NCBI RefSeq assembly: GCF_016860545.1
Contig: NZ_BNEB01000005.1
Span: 62,001 to 126,000, forward strand
Source: Streptomyces asoensis
GTDB lineage: Bacteria; Actinomycetota; Actinomycetes; Streptomycetales; Streptomycetaceae
DNA: 64,000 nt
Reading direction: 5' to 3'
Position 1 is the stretch's first letter. Each line of letters opens with the position of its first letter. Shown here one piece after another: positions 41,965 to 52,000 of this stretch. The position numbers and the translations under genes were made by a program. A model generated the notes under the pieces. It ran no database searches. It was not told where the DNA came from and worked only from the letters and a program-made list of their open reading frames with translations.

Positions 41965-42405
41965 CTATGACTTCCTGGTGAACTTCACGTCCAGGCCGCA
42001 CGGCGCGTCCCGGTCGTCGGTCGCGCACAGCGCCTTTCCGTCGTCGACCACCGCGAGGTCGAGCTCGCAGTTCTCCGCGGAGCCGTGGAAGGAAAGACCG
42101 ATCCAGGAACCCGACTTCGCGGCCTTGTCCGAGATCTCGGTTCCCTTGCCCTCGGACACATAGAAGGCCCAACCGCCTTCGGAGGCTTTTCCGGGGCACA
42201 TGGTCGAGGCGAGGTTCTTCGAATCGAGACCGACGGCGGTGAATGTCCGGTCGGCGGCGAAGGTGAACTTCTCGCCGTGCGGGCCCTCCCATTCGCCGGT
42301 GATGCGACCGGCCGAGACCTTGGTCGTCGGCTGGCTGCCGGCACATGCCGTGAGCAGCAGGAACGGTGCTATGACGGCGAGTGCTCGCTGAGCTGTTCGG
42401 TGCAC
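41965..42405 (-). CDS. small lipoprotein, candidate RHS immunity protein
   Basis: This 146-residue lipoprotein has the signal HRTAQRALAVIAPFLLLTAC with the lipobox LLTAC. The mature domain is a small beta-barrel (GEWEGPHGEKFTFAADRTFTAV; GSWIGLSFHGSAENCELDLAVV in part) with a Cys pair near the end (LCATDDRDAPCGLD). It lies immediately downstream of the RHS gene and in the same direction, the place where polymorphic-toxin loci carry their immunity gene. A surface-bound immunity protein would suit a toxin that acts outside or on entry. The GTG start at 42405 has TATAGT six bases upstream, so it has its own leaderless promoter. Confidence 0.75.
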   Translation of the reverse strand: MHRTAQRALAVIAPFLLLTACAGSQPTTKVSAGRITGEWEGPHGEKFTFAADRTFTAVGLDSKNLASTMCPGKASEGGWAFYVSEGKGTEISDKAAKSGSWIGLSFHGSAENCELDLAVVDDGKALCATDDRDAPCGLDVKFTRKS

Positions 42406-42411
42406 GCGGTC

Positions 42412-42417
42412 ACTATA
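42412..42417 (-). promoter_or_regulatory. -10 element for leaderless lipoprotein transcript
   Basis: TATAGT (reading the minus strand) lies 6 nt before the GTG at 42405. The -35 zone falls inside the 36-bp palindrome at 42424-42459, so anything bound there would interfere with transcription. Confidence 0.55.
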
Positions 42418-42423
42418 ACAACG

Positions 42424-42459
42424 GGGCGGTACGGAGCCGGGCCCGGCTCCGTACCGCCC
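42424..42459. terminator. perfect 36-bp palindrome after RHS gene
   Basis: An 18-nt arm GGGCGGTACGGAGCCGGG is followed at once by its exact complement, with TTTTT at 42460-42464 on the plus strand. It is 44 bp past the RHS stop and 18 bp before the lipoprotein start. It can act as terminator for the RHS transcript. The T-run, however, faces the opposite way, so a regulatory role is also possible. Confidence 0.75.
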
Positions 42460-42503
42460 TTTTTGCGCTCTGCCTGTTGCGCTCTACCTGGAGGAAATTC
42501 CGG

Positions 42504-45500
42504 CTAGTTCAGCCAGTCCGAGGTATTGACGCACTGATTGACCGGCCACTTCTCCTCCCAGTTGAAGTCCTCCTTCACCGCCGCGCCGAAGGTGTCCGCG
42601 AATCGCGGGTTCCAGGAGCGTGGCACCGCGTGTGTGGCGGACTGCCAGTCAGAGGTGTTGTAGGCGTGGAACTTGAGCGTCACCGTGCCGGTCTTCCGGT
42701 TGATCGACTTGATGCTCGCCTCGCCCGACCAGGTGCCCAGGAACGCGTCGGCCCGGTTCTCGGTGCCCACGGACCCGTTGGTGAAGATGCTCCCGAGGTC
42801 GTTGAGGACGCCGCGCGCGGTGTTCATGTGCCACCAGGGGGAACCCGGGTCCGGCCCGGTGTCCTGGTAGTGCATCTTGAGCGCTTCCTTGGCCGCGGGC
42901 GCCTTCATGCCCTGTTCCATGGCCTGTCCGAGCAGCTTCGAGCGCATCGTGGTGATCGTGTCGTCGACGGCCAGGGCCGACAGGAACGCGTCGCCGCCGC
43001 GGAACTGCTGGTGCGGTCCGAGCGGGTAACCACCGCCCCAGAGCCACCCGATGAACATCGAGCGGTTCTCCCAGCCGTTGTCGGCCTTCTTGTCGTGGAC
43101 GATGCCCCAGTCCGGCTGGGCGGCGATCATCTCCTGGAGCGTCATGCCGCCCCGGTTCATGAACGGGGTGTCCCACGACTTCGTGATGAAGTTGTACGTC
43201 GCTCCCGGCGTCCAGTGGTTGGTGGAGCCGCCGGTGAAACCGGTGCTGTTCGTGGACGCGGTGCCGCCGGTGTTGCCGATGGCGCCGAGCACGACGCCGA
43301 CGACGCCGAGCACCGCTCCGACCACTCCCCCGATGATCGCGCCGATCGCCCCGAGGATGTCGTCGTAGGACAGACCGGTCGGGTCGGTGAACGTCGCCGG
43401 GTTGTTTCCGGCGTACGCGTACCCGTTCAGCGACTGGGGCTTCTTCGCTTCGAGGACGGGGTCCGTGCTGAGGAACCGTGCCGTGACCGGGTCGTACTGG
43501 CGGGCCCCCAGCTGCGTCAGGCCGGTGGTGTCGTCGGACGGCTTGCCGAGGAACGCCTTGTCGTCGGGCCAGCTGGTCGGCTTGGTGCCGCGCGAGGAGC
43601 CGAACGGCGAGGTGTAGCGCTTGGTGCAGGCCAGCGTCGTGGCGTCGAAGACCAGGCTGGAGGTGCCGTGGTTGTCGCCCGCGAGGAAGGCCAGCTTCGT
43701 GCCCGTGATCCCCACGGTCGCGGTGCGTACCGCGACGGTCTGCTCGCCCGCCTTGTAGTAGCGGGTGCCCGAAAGGGTCTTGACCGTGCCGGCGGTCCTC
43801 AGGTGCACCTCGGTGGCTCCGAGGTAGAGCACCGTCTCACCGTTCGCCGTGGTGTTGCGGCGGATCAGCAGGTCGCCGCCGGCGTCGTAGACGTAGCCGG
43901 TGCCGGTGGCCGCCTTGGTGCCGGCGGCGGGCTCGCTCGCGGTGGCGAGCTTGCCCTCGGCGTCCCAGGTCAGCGTCTGGGCGGCCTGGGTGCCGGGCCT
44001 GGTCGTGGTGTTGCCAGTGTCGTCGTAGCCGTAGGCGGTGCTGGTACCGGCCTTGACGGTCGAGGACAGCGCGTGCGGCTGGCCCTTGGGAGTGCCGTAC
44101 TTGTAGTCGGTGACGGTGTCACCGGTGCTGCCGTGCTCGGTCTGCTGGGTGCGCAGGCCGCCGTCGTTGTACTGGTAGCTGGTCCAGTACGGTGCGGCTC
44201 CGCCCAGGTTGGCCGTGGTCCGTCCGGAGACGGCGCAGTCGGCGGTCTTGGGCGTCCAGGCCTCGCTGAGGCGGCGCTGGCCGTCGTACGCGAAGCACTG
44301 GTTGTCGGTCTGGCCGGTCCCGCCCAGGGTGGTGCCGTCGAAGATCGACGTGACGTTGCCGGCGTCGTCCTGCGTGAACTTCAGTTCCTGGAGCATGTAG
44401 CCGTGGACGTCGTCGGTGACGTACGACCGGGTGAGACGGCGGCTGCCTGCCTCGTAGTCGTGGTTGATGTAGACCTTCTTGGCCGCCGTCGGGTCGGTGG
44501 CCAGCGTCAGCTGGCGCGCGTCGCCGAGCGGCGAGTAGGCCGCCGCCTGGAGGTAGCCGGTGGCGCCCTTGGAGGTCAGGACCTGGCCCAGGTCGTCGTA
44601 GGTGTACGAGACCGTCTCGGCCGCGAGACCGGCCACGGCAGGGGCGGCCGCCTGCTTGACCGTGCCGTCCAGGTTGTAGCCCGTGGAGTACGACAGGGTG
44701 CTGGGGACGCCCGCGGTGACCAGCGGGTCGTCCGTGGGCAGGATGAGCTGGTTGTTGGTGACCTTGTACAACGGGTCGTAGGCGGTGACCTTCTGGGTGT
44801 AGGCCTTGCCGGTCACTCCGCCGACATAGCGGACCGCGGTGTCCTGCTGGCCCTTGGCCAGCGAGTCGAACGTCCAGGCGGCGAGCTTGTTGGCGTCCGT
44901 CTTGGACGTCTGCCAGGAGCCCGTCATCCGGGACAGCTCGTCGTAGGCGTACAGCACCACCTGGCCGCGGCTGTCGGTGGAGGTGATCGCCTGGTCCAGG
45001 TCGTCGAAGCCGGTCGTGGTGGCGCCCCGGTCGGGGTCGGTCACCTTGACCTGCCGGCCGAACAGGTCGTAGTCGTAGGTCCAGACGGCGTTGTCCGGGC
45101 CGGTGACCGTCTTCTGCTTCTCGCTCGGCGTGTAGGTGAACGACGTGGTGGTGTAGCTGCCCGTCGGGCGGGGCCCGTCATAGTCACGGCGCCGGACGGT
45201 CTTGCCGAACGCGTCGATGATCTCCGCGGTGGCCTGGCCGCCGGCCGGGGCGCTCGTGGTGGTCATGTCGCCCAGGTAGGCGGTGTCGACGGCCCAGCGG
45301 GTCACCCCGTAGTTCTTCGTGACCGACTTCACCGATCGCCCGGCGCCGTCGAACGTGGTGTCCGTCTGCATGGGCGCCTGGCCGCCGTCGATCTGCACCA
45401 GAGTGCCGTTCGGCGCCGTGGTGTCGTCCCAGATGTCCGACTGCGCGGTGACCGCGAGGCCCCGGGAGTCGTACAGGGTCTGGGCGATGATCCGCCCGCC

Positions 45501-48500
45501 CGCCGCCGACGGCGCCTGGATCTGACGGGTCCGCAGCAGCGAGTCGAAGATCTCGAAGGTGGTGTTGTAGCCGGAACCGTCGCCTTTGAGGGTGGCGCTG
45601 GACGTCCAGGGCAGCGCGGTGGCCGTCATGCTGTACGCGTAGACGTAGTTCGGCGTCTTGCCCAGCGCCCTGGAGCGGTTGGGCAGCCATACGTCGGTGA
45701 TCCGCCCGAGGCTGTCGTACGCGGTCTCGGTGACCTTGCCGTTGGCGTCCGTGACCTTCAGATCGGCGCCGAGGGCGAAGTCCTTCGCGGTGACCGTCTT
45801 GAAGCCCTTGGCGTTGGTGACGGTCGTCGAGGTCAGCGGACCGGCAGCCGCCGGCACGTAGACCGTGGTGGAGGTGGTCAGCCCGTTGGTGTCGGTCAGT
45901 GAGTTCGGCCGGCCCAGCGTGTCGAACCCGGTCGTGCCGAGCTTCTGCCAGACGGGGCTGTCGTCGGAGGCGTATCCCTTGGCGCGGCCGGTCCACTGCG
46001 CCTCGCCCTTGGTGGGCTTCTGCGCGGCCGTCCAGGTGGTGGTGTCGAAGGCGGTCGCCTTGTCGGAGATCACGTCGCCGGGGCGGGTGGAGTCGGCCGG
46101 CAGGTCAAGGTTGGCGTCCGTCACCGAGCAAGGCCTGGCGACGAGCCGGGTGCGCGAGACCAGGGAGTTGATACCGAGCGCGTCGTTGCGGGCGTACCAG
46201 GTGCGGGTGCACTTCTCGTCGCCGCCGACCGCGTCGTCGCCCTTGTCCTCGACGGTATCGGGCATGCCGTACGCGTCGAAGGTGGTGGCGGTGGTGCGCA
46301 CGCGGTCCGTGGCGGTGCCGGAACTGCTGATCACGGTGTGGGCGTGCGAGGCCGCGGTGCGCGTGAAGTACGCCTCGGTGTCCGCGTACGACTTGTGCTG
46401 GGTGGCCGTCCGCTTTGACCAGGGGTCGTTCACGGTGCTGGACACTTCGGCGGCGCCGTCGTAGGTGACCACTTCGCGGGTGAAGCCGGCGTACTGGTCG
46501 GAGTCGGTGACCGCGGCGGCGTCGATGCCGGTCACCGAGACCGACCTGCGGGCATCGGCGTCCGGCGTCCTGCCGTCGGAGCCGAGGACCCGGTCGCCGT
46601 TCATGCCGCGCAGGAAGACGCTGACCGTCTTGGACTGGGTGTGGTCGGAGGTGCCGGTGAGGTGCGTGACGCGCTCGTAGCCGCGCCAGATCGACCAGGT
46701 GCGCTCCTTGGTGGGCGTCATCGGGTCGTCGTTGTAGTGCCAGGCGCCGCCGCCCGAGTAGGTGTAGGTGTGCTGCACCGCCTCCGAACCACCGCGCGGG
46801 TCGGTGGTCCTGACCGCGCTGACCGGGTACTTCTGGAACCAGTCGAGGATCGGGGTCTTTTCGCCGTTGGGCGCCCAGTACACCGGGTAGCAGCGGGTGG
46901 TGTTCTTGTCGACGGCGGGCATCGTCTGTCCGGCCGTGCAGTCGGCCGGCAGGTAGTCGACGATGGTCTGCGCGCCGGTCTCGGAGGTGATGGTCTTCAG
47001 CCGCGGGCGGTTGAAGGGCAGGATGTCGTCGGCTCCGCCGTCCACCCGGTTGGGGCGGAACTCGTGCGCGAACTTCACCGGGTCCAGGGAGAGATCGGCG
47101 CCCCGCTTGCCGGTGTGCCTGATCTCGTCGAGCCACAGCGACTGGTCGGTGGCGTCACCGGTGTCGCCGGGGTCGAGGTACGCCTGCTTCAGGGCCCAGC
47201 CGTCGACCGTCGCGAACCCGGGTGTGGCCGCGGAGGCGTCCCAGGCGTACGAGGTGATCGACGTCAGGCGCTTGCGGGTGAAGAAGGACGGACTGACGTT
47301 GTACGTGCACTTGTCGCCGTCCTTGCAGAGGGCGTCGAAGGGCACGTCGGGCCAGTTGTCGCGGGTGGAGTCGGTGAGCGAGTCGCAGCCGGTGCCGCCG
47401 GCCACACAGCGCTCGGTGTAGGAGAAGACCAGCTTGTCGGAGGCCGCGGGCGTCGCGGAGAACAGGGCGCCGGCGCGCTGGCCGTAGCGGATCTCCTTGA
47501 GGTGGCCGCCGCGGGTGTACCCGGTGCCGGTGGTGTCGTCGCCGAGCTTGTCGTAGTTGTTGGTCTCGGCCGCGTACCAGTACGACATGGCGTTCTGGTG
47601 GGTGTCCTCGACGTAGTCGAGGTTCCATCGCCAGGCCTGCTTCTTGTCGCGGCCGGAGAAGGAGGTTCCGTCGGCGTAGCCGGGCTCGCCCGGGTCGTCG
47701 CCGAAGACCGGGACCGTCCACACCGAGTCGGTGCGGTCGGCGGCGGCCGCACCGGTCAGCTTGTCGAGTCCGAAGACGTACTTGGTGCCGTCACCGGTGA
47801 CGACGGTCCAGTACTCGCCGTCGTCGTCGCCGTTCTCGGCGCCGGTGGAGTGGGTGACCGTGGAGGCGTCGTCGTTCTTCAGGCGCCAGACGCCGGAGGT
47901 GTCGTCCTTGACCAGCTCGGTGGCCTTGCCGTTGAGGACGAGGGAGGCGTTGTCGTACTTCCAGCACAGGTCGTACTTGCCGTCCTGGCCGTCGTCGTCG
48001 CAGGATCCGTACTTGCGCTCGATGTAGGACTCGGTGAGGTCGAAGCCCTCGCCGATGAGGGAGCCCTGGTTGTTGGTGGTGGCCGTGCGGCCGTCCACGC
48101 TGCCCGAGTCGTAGGAGATGCTGAGGTCGGGCTTGGGCCCGGCGGCGGGCGCCGGTGCCTTCAGCGGGTACGACCAGGTGAAGGTGCCGGAGGCGCTGCC
48201 GGCTTCCCAGGTGGAGGAGGCGGTCAGCGGGGTGGCCTTGTAGTCGCCGCCGCCCGACTGGGTGCCGGCCGCCACGGCCAGCATCATGGTCCGGCCGGAC
48301 ACGGCGGACGAGGTGGCGCCGAAGGCGACCTTCGCCGTCAGGGTGTGCCCGGCGCGGTCGTTGACGAAGTCTAGCGGCGTCGCCCGGTGGCACTTGGCGG
48401 CTGCCGGGGAGGTCAGCGCGCAGTCCGAGAGCCTGACGAGCTGGAGCCGTCCGGCCCAGTCGCCACCGTAGGCGGAAGCGAACTTGGCGTAGTCCACGCC

Positions 48501-48992
48501 GAGTTCCGCCGTGCCGCCGTTCTTGGGGCCGGTCACGGCGAGGGCCACGCCCTTGACGCCGAGCCGCTTGGCGGCCGTCTGGTCGAGCACCTTGACCACG
48601 ACCGAGCCGGCCGCTTTGACGGCCTTGTGGCCCTTGGCGGTCTTCGGGGCGGCCAGCGTCACCGGCAGTCCGCCGGGCGCCGCCCGCTGCTCGGACCGCA
48701 CGGTGGCGGAGCCGCTCGCGGGCCAGGTGACACCCTGCTTCAGGTCGTGCCGCGCGCGCAGTGCCGCGCTGTGGTCGTCCGCCGCGGCCTTGTCCATCAC
48801 GGCCTTGGTCTTCGCGTCGGTCTTCGCCTCGAAGGGCGAGACGTCGTCGGGGTGGGCGGCCTTCAGGTGCGGTCTGCCCAGCGGGTCGGTACCGGCCGCG
48901 AAGGCCACGGGTGTCAGCAACGCCGGCACCATCGTGAAGCCGACGACCGCTGCCACTCTGCGCAGCCCGCGGCCTGTTGATCTTCGGGTCAT
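42504..48992 (-). CDS. RHS-repeat secreted protein with unrecognised C-terminal domain
   Basis: This 2162-residue protein has a signal peptide (RRVAAVVGFTMVPALLTPVAFAAG) and an N-terminal secretion/adhesion part. Then come many RHS/YD repeats (for example YDDLGQVLTSKGATG, YDAGGDLLIRRNT), closing with LGARQYDPVTARFLSTDPV and AGNNPATFTDPTGL near residue 1910, the usual boundary before the variable tip. After it lie a Gly/Val/Ile-rich hydrophobic stretch (ILGAIGAIIGGVVGAVLG) and about 230 residues that I cannot assign (PDWGIVHDKKADNGWENRS; MHYQDTGPDPGSPWWHMN). ATG 48992 with GAGGGA before it is the chosen start. The repeats form a shell that encloses the C-terminal toxin in this family. The tip is the likely effector. 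Confidence 0.92.
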   Translation of the reverse strand: MTRRSTGRGLRRVAAVVGFTMVPALLTPVAFAAGTDPLGRPHLKAAHPDDVSPFEAKTDAKTKAVMDKAAADDHSAALRARHDLKQGVTWPASGSATVRSEQRAAPGGLPVTLAAPKTAKGHKAVKAAGSVVVKVLDQTAAKRLGVKGVALAVTGPKNGGTAELGVDYAKFASAYGGDWAGRLQLVRLSDCALTSPAAAKCHRATPLDFVNDRAGHTLTAKVAFGATSSAVSGRTMMLAVAAGTQSGGGDYKATPLTASSTWEAGSASGTFTWSYPLKAPAPAAGPKPDLSISYDSGSVDGRTATTNNQGSLIGEGFDLTESYIERKYGSCDDDGQDGKYDLCWKYDNASLVLNGKATELVKDDTSGVWRLKNDDASTVTHSTGAENGDDDGEYWTVVTGDGTKYVFGLDKLTGAAAADRTDSVWTVPVFGDDPGEPGYADGTSFSGRDKKQAWRWNLDYVEDTHQNAMSYWYAAETNNYDKLGDDTTGTGYTRGGHLKEIRYGQRAGALFSATPAASDKLVFSYTERCVAGGTGCDSLTDSTRDNWPDVPFDALCKDGDKCTYNVSPSFFTRKRLTSITSYAWDASAATPGFATVDGWALKQAYLDPGDTGDATDQSLWLDEIRHTGKRGADLSLDPVKFAHEFRPNRVDGGADDILPFNRPRLKTITSETGAQTIVDYLPADCTAGQTMPAVDKNTTRCYPVYWAPNGEKTPILDWFQKYPVSAVRTTDPRGGSEAVQHTYTYSGGGAWHYNDDPMTPTKERTWSIWRGYERVTHLTGTSDHTQSKTVSVFLRGMNGDRVLGSDGRTPDADARRSVSVTGIDAAAVTDSDQYAGFTREVVTYDGAAEVSSTVNDPWSKRTATQHKSYADTEAYFTRTAASHAHTVISSSGTATDRVRTTATTFDAYGMPDTVEDKGDDAVGGDEKCTRTWYARNDALGINSLVSRTRLVARPCSVTDANLDLPADSTRPGDVISDKATAFDTTTWTAAQKPTKGEAQWTGRAKGYASDDSPVWQKLGTTGFDTLGRPNSLTDTNGLTTSTTVYVPAAAGPLTSTTVTNAKGFKTVTAKDFALGADLKVTDANGKVTETAYDSLGRITDVWLPNRSRALGKTPNYVYAYSMTATALPWTSSATLKGDGSGYNTTFEIFDSLLRTRQIQAPSAAGGRIIAQTLYDSRGLAVTAQSDIWDDTTAPNGTLVQIDGGQAPMQTDTTFDGAGRSVKSVTKNYGVTRWAVDTAYLGDMTTTSAPAGGQATAEIIDAFGKTVRRRDYDGPRPTGSYTTTSFTYTPSEKQKTVTGPDNAVWTYDYDLFGRQVKVTDPDRGATTTGFDDLDQAITSTDSRGQVVLYAYDELSRMTGSWQTSKTDANKLAAWTFDSLAKGQQDTAVRYVGGVTGKAYTQKVTAYDPLYKVTNNQLILPTDDPLVTAGVPSTLSYSTGYNLDGTVKQAAAPAVAGLAAETVSYTYDDLGQVLTSKGATGYLQAAAYSPLGDARQLTLATDPTAAKKVYINHDYEAGSRRLTRSYVTDDVHGYMLQELKFTQDDAGNVTSIFDGTTLGGTGQTDNQCFAYDGQRRLSEAWTPKTADCAVSGRTTANLGGAAPYWTSYQYNDGGLRTQQTEHGSTGDTVTDYKYGTPKGQPHALSSTVKAGTSTAYGYDDTGNTTTRPGTQAAQTLTWDAEGKLATASEPAAGTKAATGTGYVYDAGGDLLIRRNTTANGETVLYLGATEVHLRTAGTVKTLSGTRYYKAGEQTVAVRTATVGITGTKLAFLAGDNHGTSSLVFDATTLACTKRYTSPFGSSRGTKPTSWPDDKAFLGKPSDDTTGLTQLGARQYDPVTARFLSTDPVLEAKKPQSLNGYAYAGNNPATFTDPTGLSYDDILGAIGAIIGGVVGAVLGVVGVVLGAIGNTGGTASTNSTGFTGGSTNHWTPGATYNFITKSWDTPFMNRGGMTLQEMIAAQPDWGIVHDKKADNGWENRSMFIGWLWGGGYPLGPHQQFRGGDAFLSALAVDDTITTMRSKLLGQAMEQGMKAPAAKEALKMHYQDTGPDPGSPWWHMNTARGVLNDLGSIFTNGSVGTENRADAFLGTWSGEASIKSINRKTGTVTLKFHAYNTSDWQSATHAVPRSWNPRFADTFGAAVKEDFNWEEKWPVNQCVNTSDWLN

Positions 48993-49047
48993 TGATCCCT
49001 CGGTAGATGTGGATCTGCATGGGCGCATCGGAGGATGCGGTGACGTG

Positions 49048-49086
49048 CCCGGGGGCCCGGACGGACGCGCCGTCCGGGCCCCCGGG
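49048..49086. terminator. 17-bp perfect stem between LamG and RHS genes
   Basis: CCCGGGGGCCCGGACGG (49048-49064) pairs perfectly with 49070-49086 over a 5-nt loop, 8 bp after the LamG stop. It is very stable and could end most LamG transcripts, leaving the RHS gene dependent on read-through or its own promoter. Confidence 0.82.
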
Positions 49087-49094
49087 TCACGGGG

Positions 49095-52000
49095 TCAGGC
49101 GGTACCGTCCGTCAGGATCTGGGAGCGCACCTGGTCGGCGGTCATCGCGCCGGTCCAGATCCGCAGGTTCTCCAGGCTTCCGGGCAGGTAGTTCGCGGTG
49201 GTTCCGCCCTTGGTCCCCCGGCCGAGGGACAGTTCACCGCTGCCCGTCTGGACCGAGGCGAAGCCGGAGTTGTCCTCCGAGGGCTGGTCGAACTCTCCGA
49301 CGAACAGGTGGAGTTTGCCGTAGCGGGTCTCCGTCTTGTTCGCGTCGGCCGGGTCGGTCCACGTCCAGCCCTCCTGCGCGTCGAAGACGCCGGTGACCTG
49401 GACCCAGGTGTCCGTCTCGGCGACGTCGCCGCCGGGCACCGCGGCGCTCTGGGTGACCTTGCCGTCCGCGCCGACGGCGGTGCGGGTGAACTTCCACTGG
49501 TACACACCGTCGGCGGGCTTGGTGATCCACAGTGCCCAGGAGGACTCCCCGCCGGCCTTCTGTCCGGCGACCTGTGCGGCGTAGCCGACCGGTTTGGCCG
49601 CCAGCAACTGGGAGTCGACCTGTACCCGGGCCGACACGGTGAAGGCGCCGCTCTCGTCGACCACCGGTCCGGTGGAGGCCGCGTAGCCCGAAGTGCCGTT
49701 CAGCACGAGGGCGTTGTTCTCGGCGTCGAGGGTGGCGCCGGTCGCCGACAGTGCCATCGAGGGCACCGGGTACGAGGACAGTTCCTTCAGCGTGGTGCCC
49801 GTGGAGGAGGTGGCGTCCCAGAACGCCGCCAGTTCGTTGGCCGGAACGCTGTTCTGGAGGAGCTTGCCCTCCTCGACGATCTCGTCCGGGGTCAGCACCC
49901 GCTGCCATACGGCCGTCTCGTCCAGGCGGCCGCGGAAGTTCTCCCCGTACACACCGGCGACGAGGGAGCGGCCGATCTGCATGCCGCCGCTGGAGATCCA
50001 GGGCGTGTACGCGGTCGACAGGGTGTTGAGGACCACCGGCGAGCCCTGCGGGCGGCCGTTGACGTACAGCTGGATGGTGTCGTTCGTCTTGTCCGTGTCC
50101 TGCTTGGTGTCGAACACGGCGGTCAGCTGCGTCCACACGTTGAGCTGGGCGGGGGCGTCGGCGATCGAGCGGAGGTAGACCGCGTTGTCCTTGACGTCCG
50201 TGGCGGTCCTGTTGAACACCCACTTCTTGTAGGACGCCGAGTAGTACAGCGTGAACGCCGACCCGTAGGTGCCCGGCGCCGCGAGCGCCACATGGGTGGT
50301 CGCGCCGTCGGTCAGGTACGCCCAGGTGGACACCGTGAAGGAGTCCTTGGTGTTCACCGCGGGCGTCGCCGTGGCCGCGTACCCGTCGCGGGTGTTGTCC
50401 GTGGCGCTGTCGTTCAGGTAGAGCGAGTAGTCGGCGTCACCGCGCCTGCCGAGCGTCGACCAGCCGGTGTGGGGGCTGGCCTGGAGCGTCGCGTCGTGCC
50501 GCGTGCCCTCGGTGGCGGTGTCCTTGGCGACCAGCACCCCGGAGTTCGGGGCGGCGTCGTCGAAGTGCCAGCGGCCCACCGCGGTGGCGGCCGGAGCCAC
50601 CTTGAACGAGAACTCCTGCGGCGTGCCCCAGCGGTTGCGTACGTCCTTCGCCTCCACCGACAGCACCTGCGTGCCGGCCAGGGACGGGGTGACGTCCTTG
50701 ACGGTCACGGTGCTGCCGGTGACCGTCTTCGTGTTCGCCGCCGACGTCGTCAGCAGGCGCCAGCGGTAGCCGGTGATGTCGGTGTCCGCGGCGTTCGGCT
50801 TGAAGGTGAAGGCGCCCGGGACGCCGGGGCCGCCCTGGGGAGCGCACAGGTTGGCGGTGCACTCGCTGTACGGCGCGCCCGCGGTGATCACCGGGGCCTT
50901 GGGCGCCGTCGAGTCGATCTTGAAGTAGCACCAGGAGGAGTACGAGGAGAACAGGTCACCGGACTTGGAGCCGTACGACCAGTGCGACTGCGTGCGGGAC
51001 TTGAGCCGGTAGAGACCGCCGTCCGCGCGGTTGGAGGTGCGCAGCTTCTCCAGCGTGCCGTCCGGGTCCCAGCCGCTGTCCGGCCGGTAGCCGGTCCACA
51101 CCTGGTGCCAGGCGGCGTCGTCACCGCGCTCCACGACGAACTCCGACTGGAGGGAGCCCTTCTCCTCGGTCGATCCGGGCTGCACCTGGGTCTCCACCCG
51201 GGACTGCACCATGGGGTCGACCCGCGTCACGACCAGCGGGTCCGACGAAGAGGTCTTGCAGTACGCGGTGGTGCCGTCGCCGGGGATCACGCCGACGGAG
51301 GCCGGGACACCGGGCTTGGGGACGTAGGTGACCTGGAGCTCGGCGTTGTCGTCGAAGCGCTTCCAGGCGCTCGCGTCGCCCTCGTCCTTGGCGCGCAGCA
51401 TCATCGTCAGGCGCGAGATCTTGCCGTCCGCGAAGGACCGCACCGTGCTCGTGAGGTTCTCGTCCGCCTCGTCCGGATTGTCGTTGAACTCGACCCAGGC
51501 GTCCGGCTGATCGGGGCTGCACTGGTCACCGCGGCCCGCCGACACATAGCGGTCGCCCATCTGGTCCAGGTCCGTGGGGCCCGGCCAGCGGGTGGCGTCG
51601 GAGATGTTGTTGGTGCGCTCCAGGTCGACCCAGTGCGGACTACAGTCGAAGGACCAGGTCTCCTTCGCGCGGAAGGTGGCGTCCAGCACGTACTTGCCCG
51701 AGAGCTTCGAGGGGGAGAACTCGAAGTACATGCGGTTGGTGTAGTTGCTGCCGCAGTAGTACGGGCCCACGGTGGAGCACTTGCCCACGCCGTAGTCGCC
51801 GTCGAACTGCCAGAAGTGGTCGCCGTCCGAGGACAGCACGGTGCGCTCCGAGACACCGAGGCCCACCGGCGGGTCGATGAAGAGCGGGAAGACCGTCGAC
51901 TTGCCGTGCAGCAGGGCGAGGTCGGGCTTGACGGTGATCGCTCCCCCGCCGATCTGCACGGGCAGGGCGGCCCGCTTGTCCCGGGGACCCGGCTGCGCCT

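Noticed and set aside
42381..45902. 1173-residue plus-strand frame
   Set aside because: Antisense to the RHS gene. Long shadow frames are expected in DNA with such high third-position GC.
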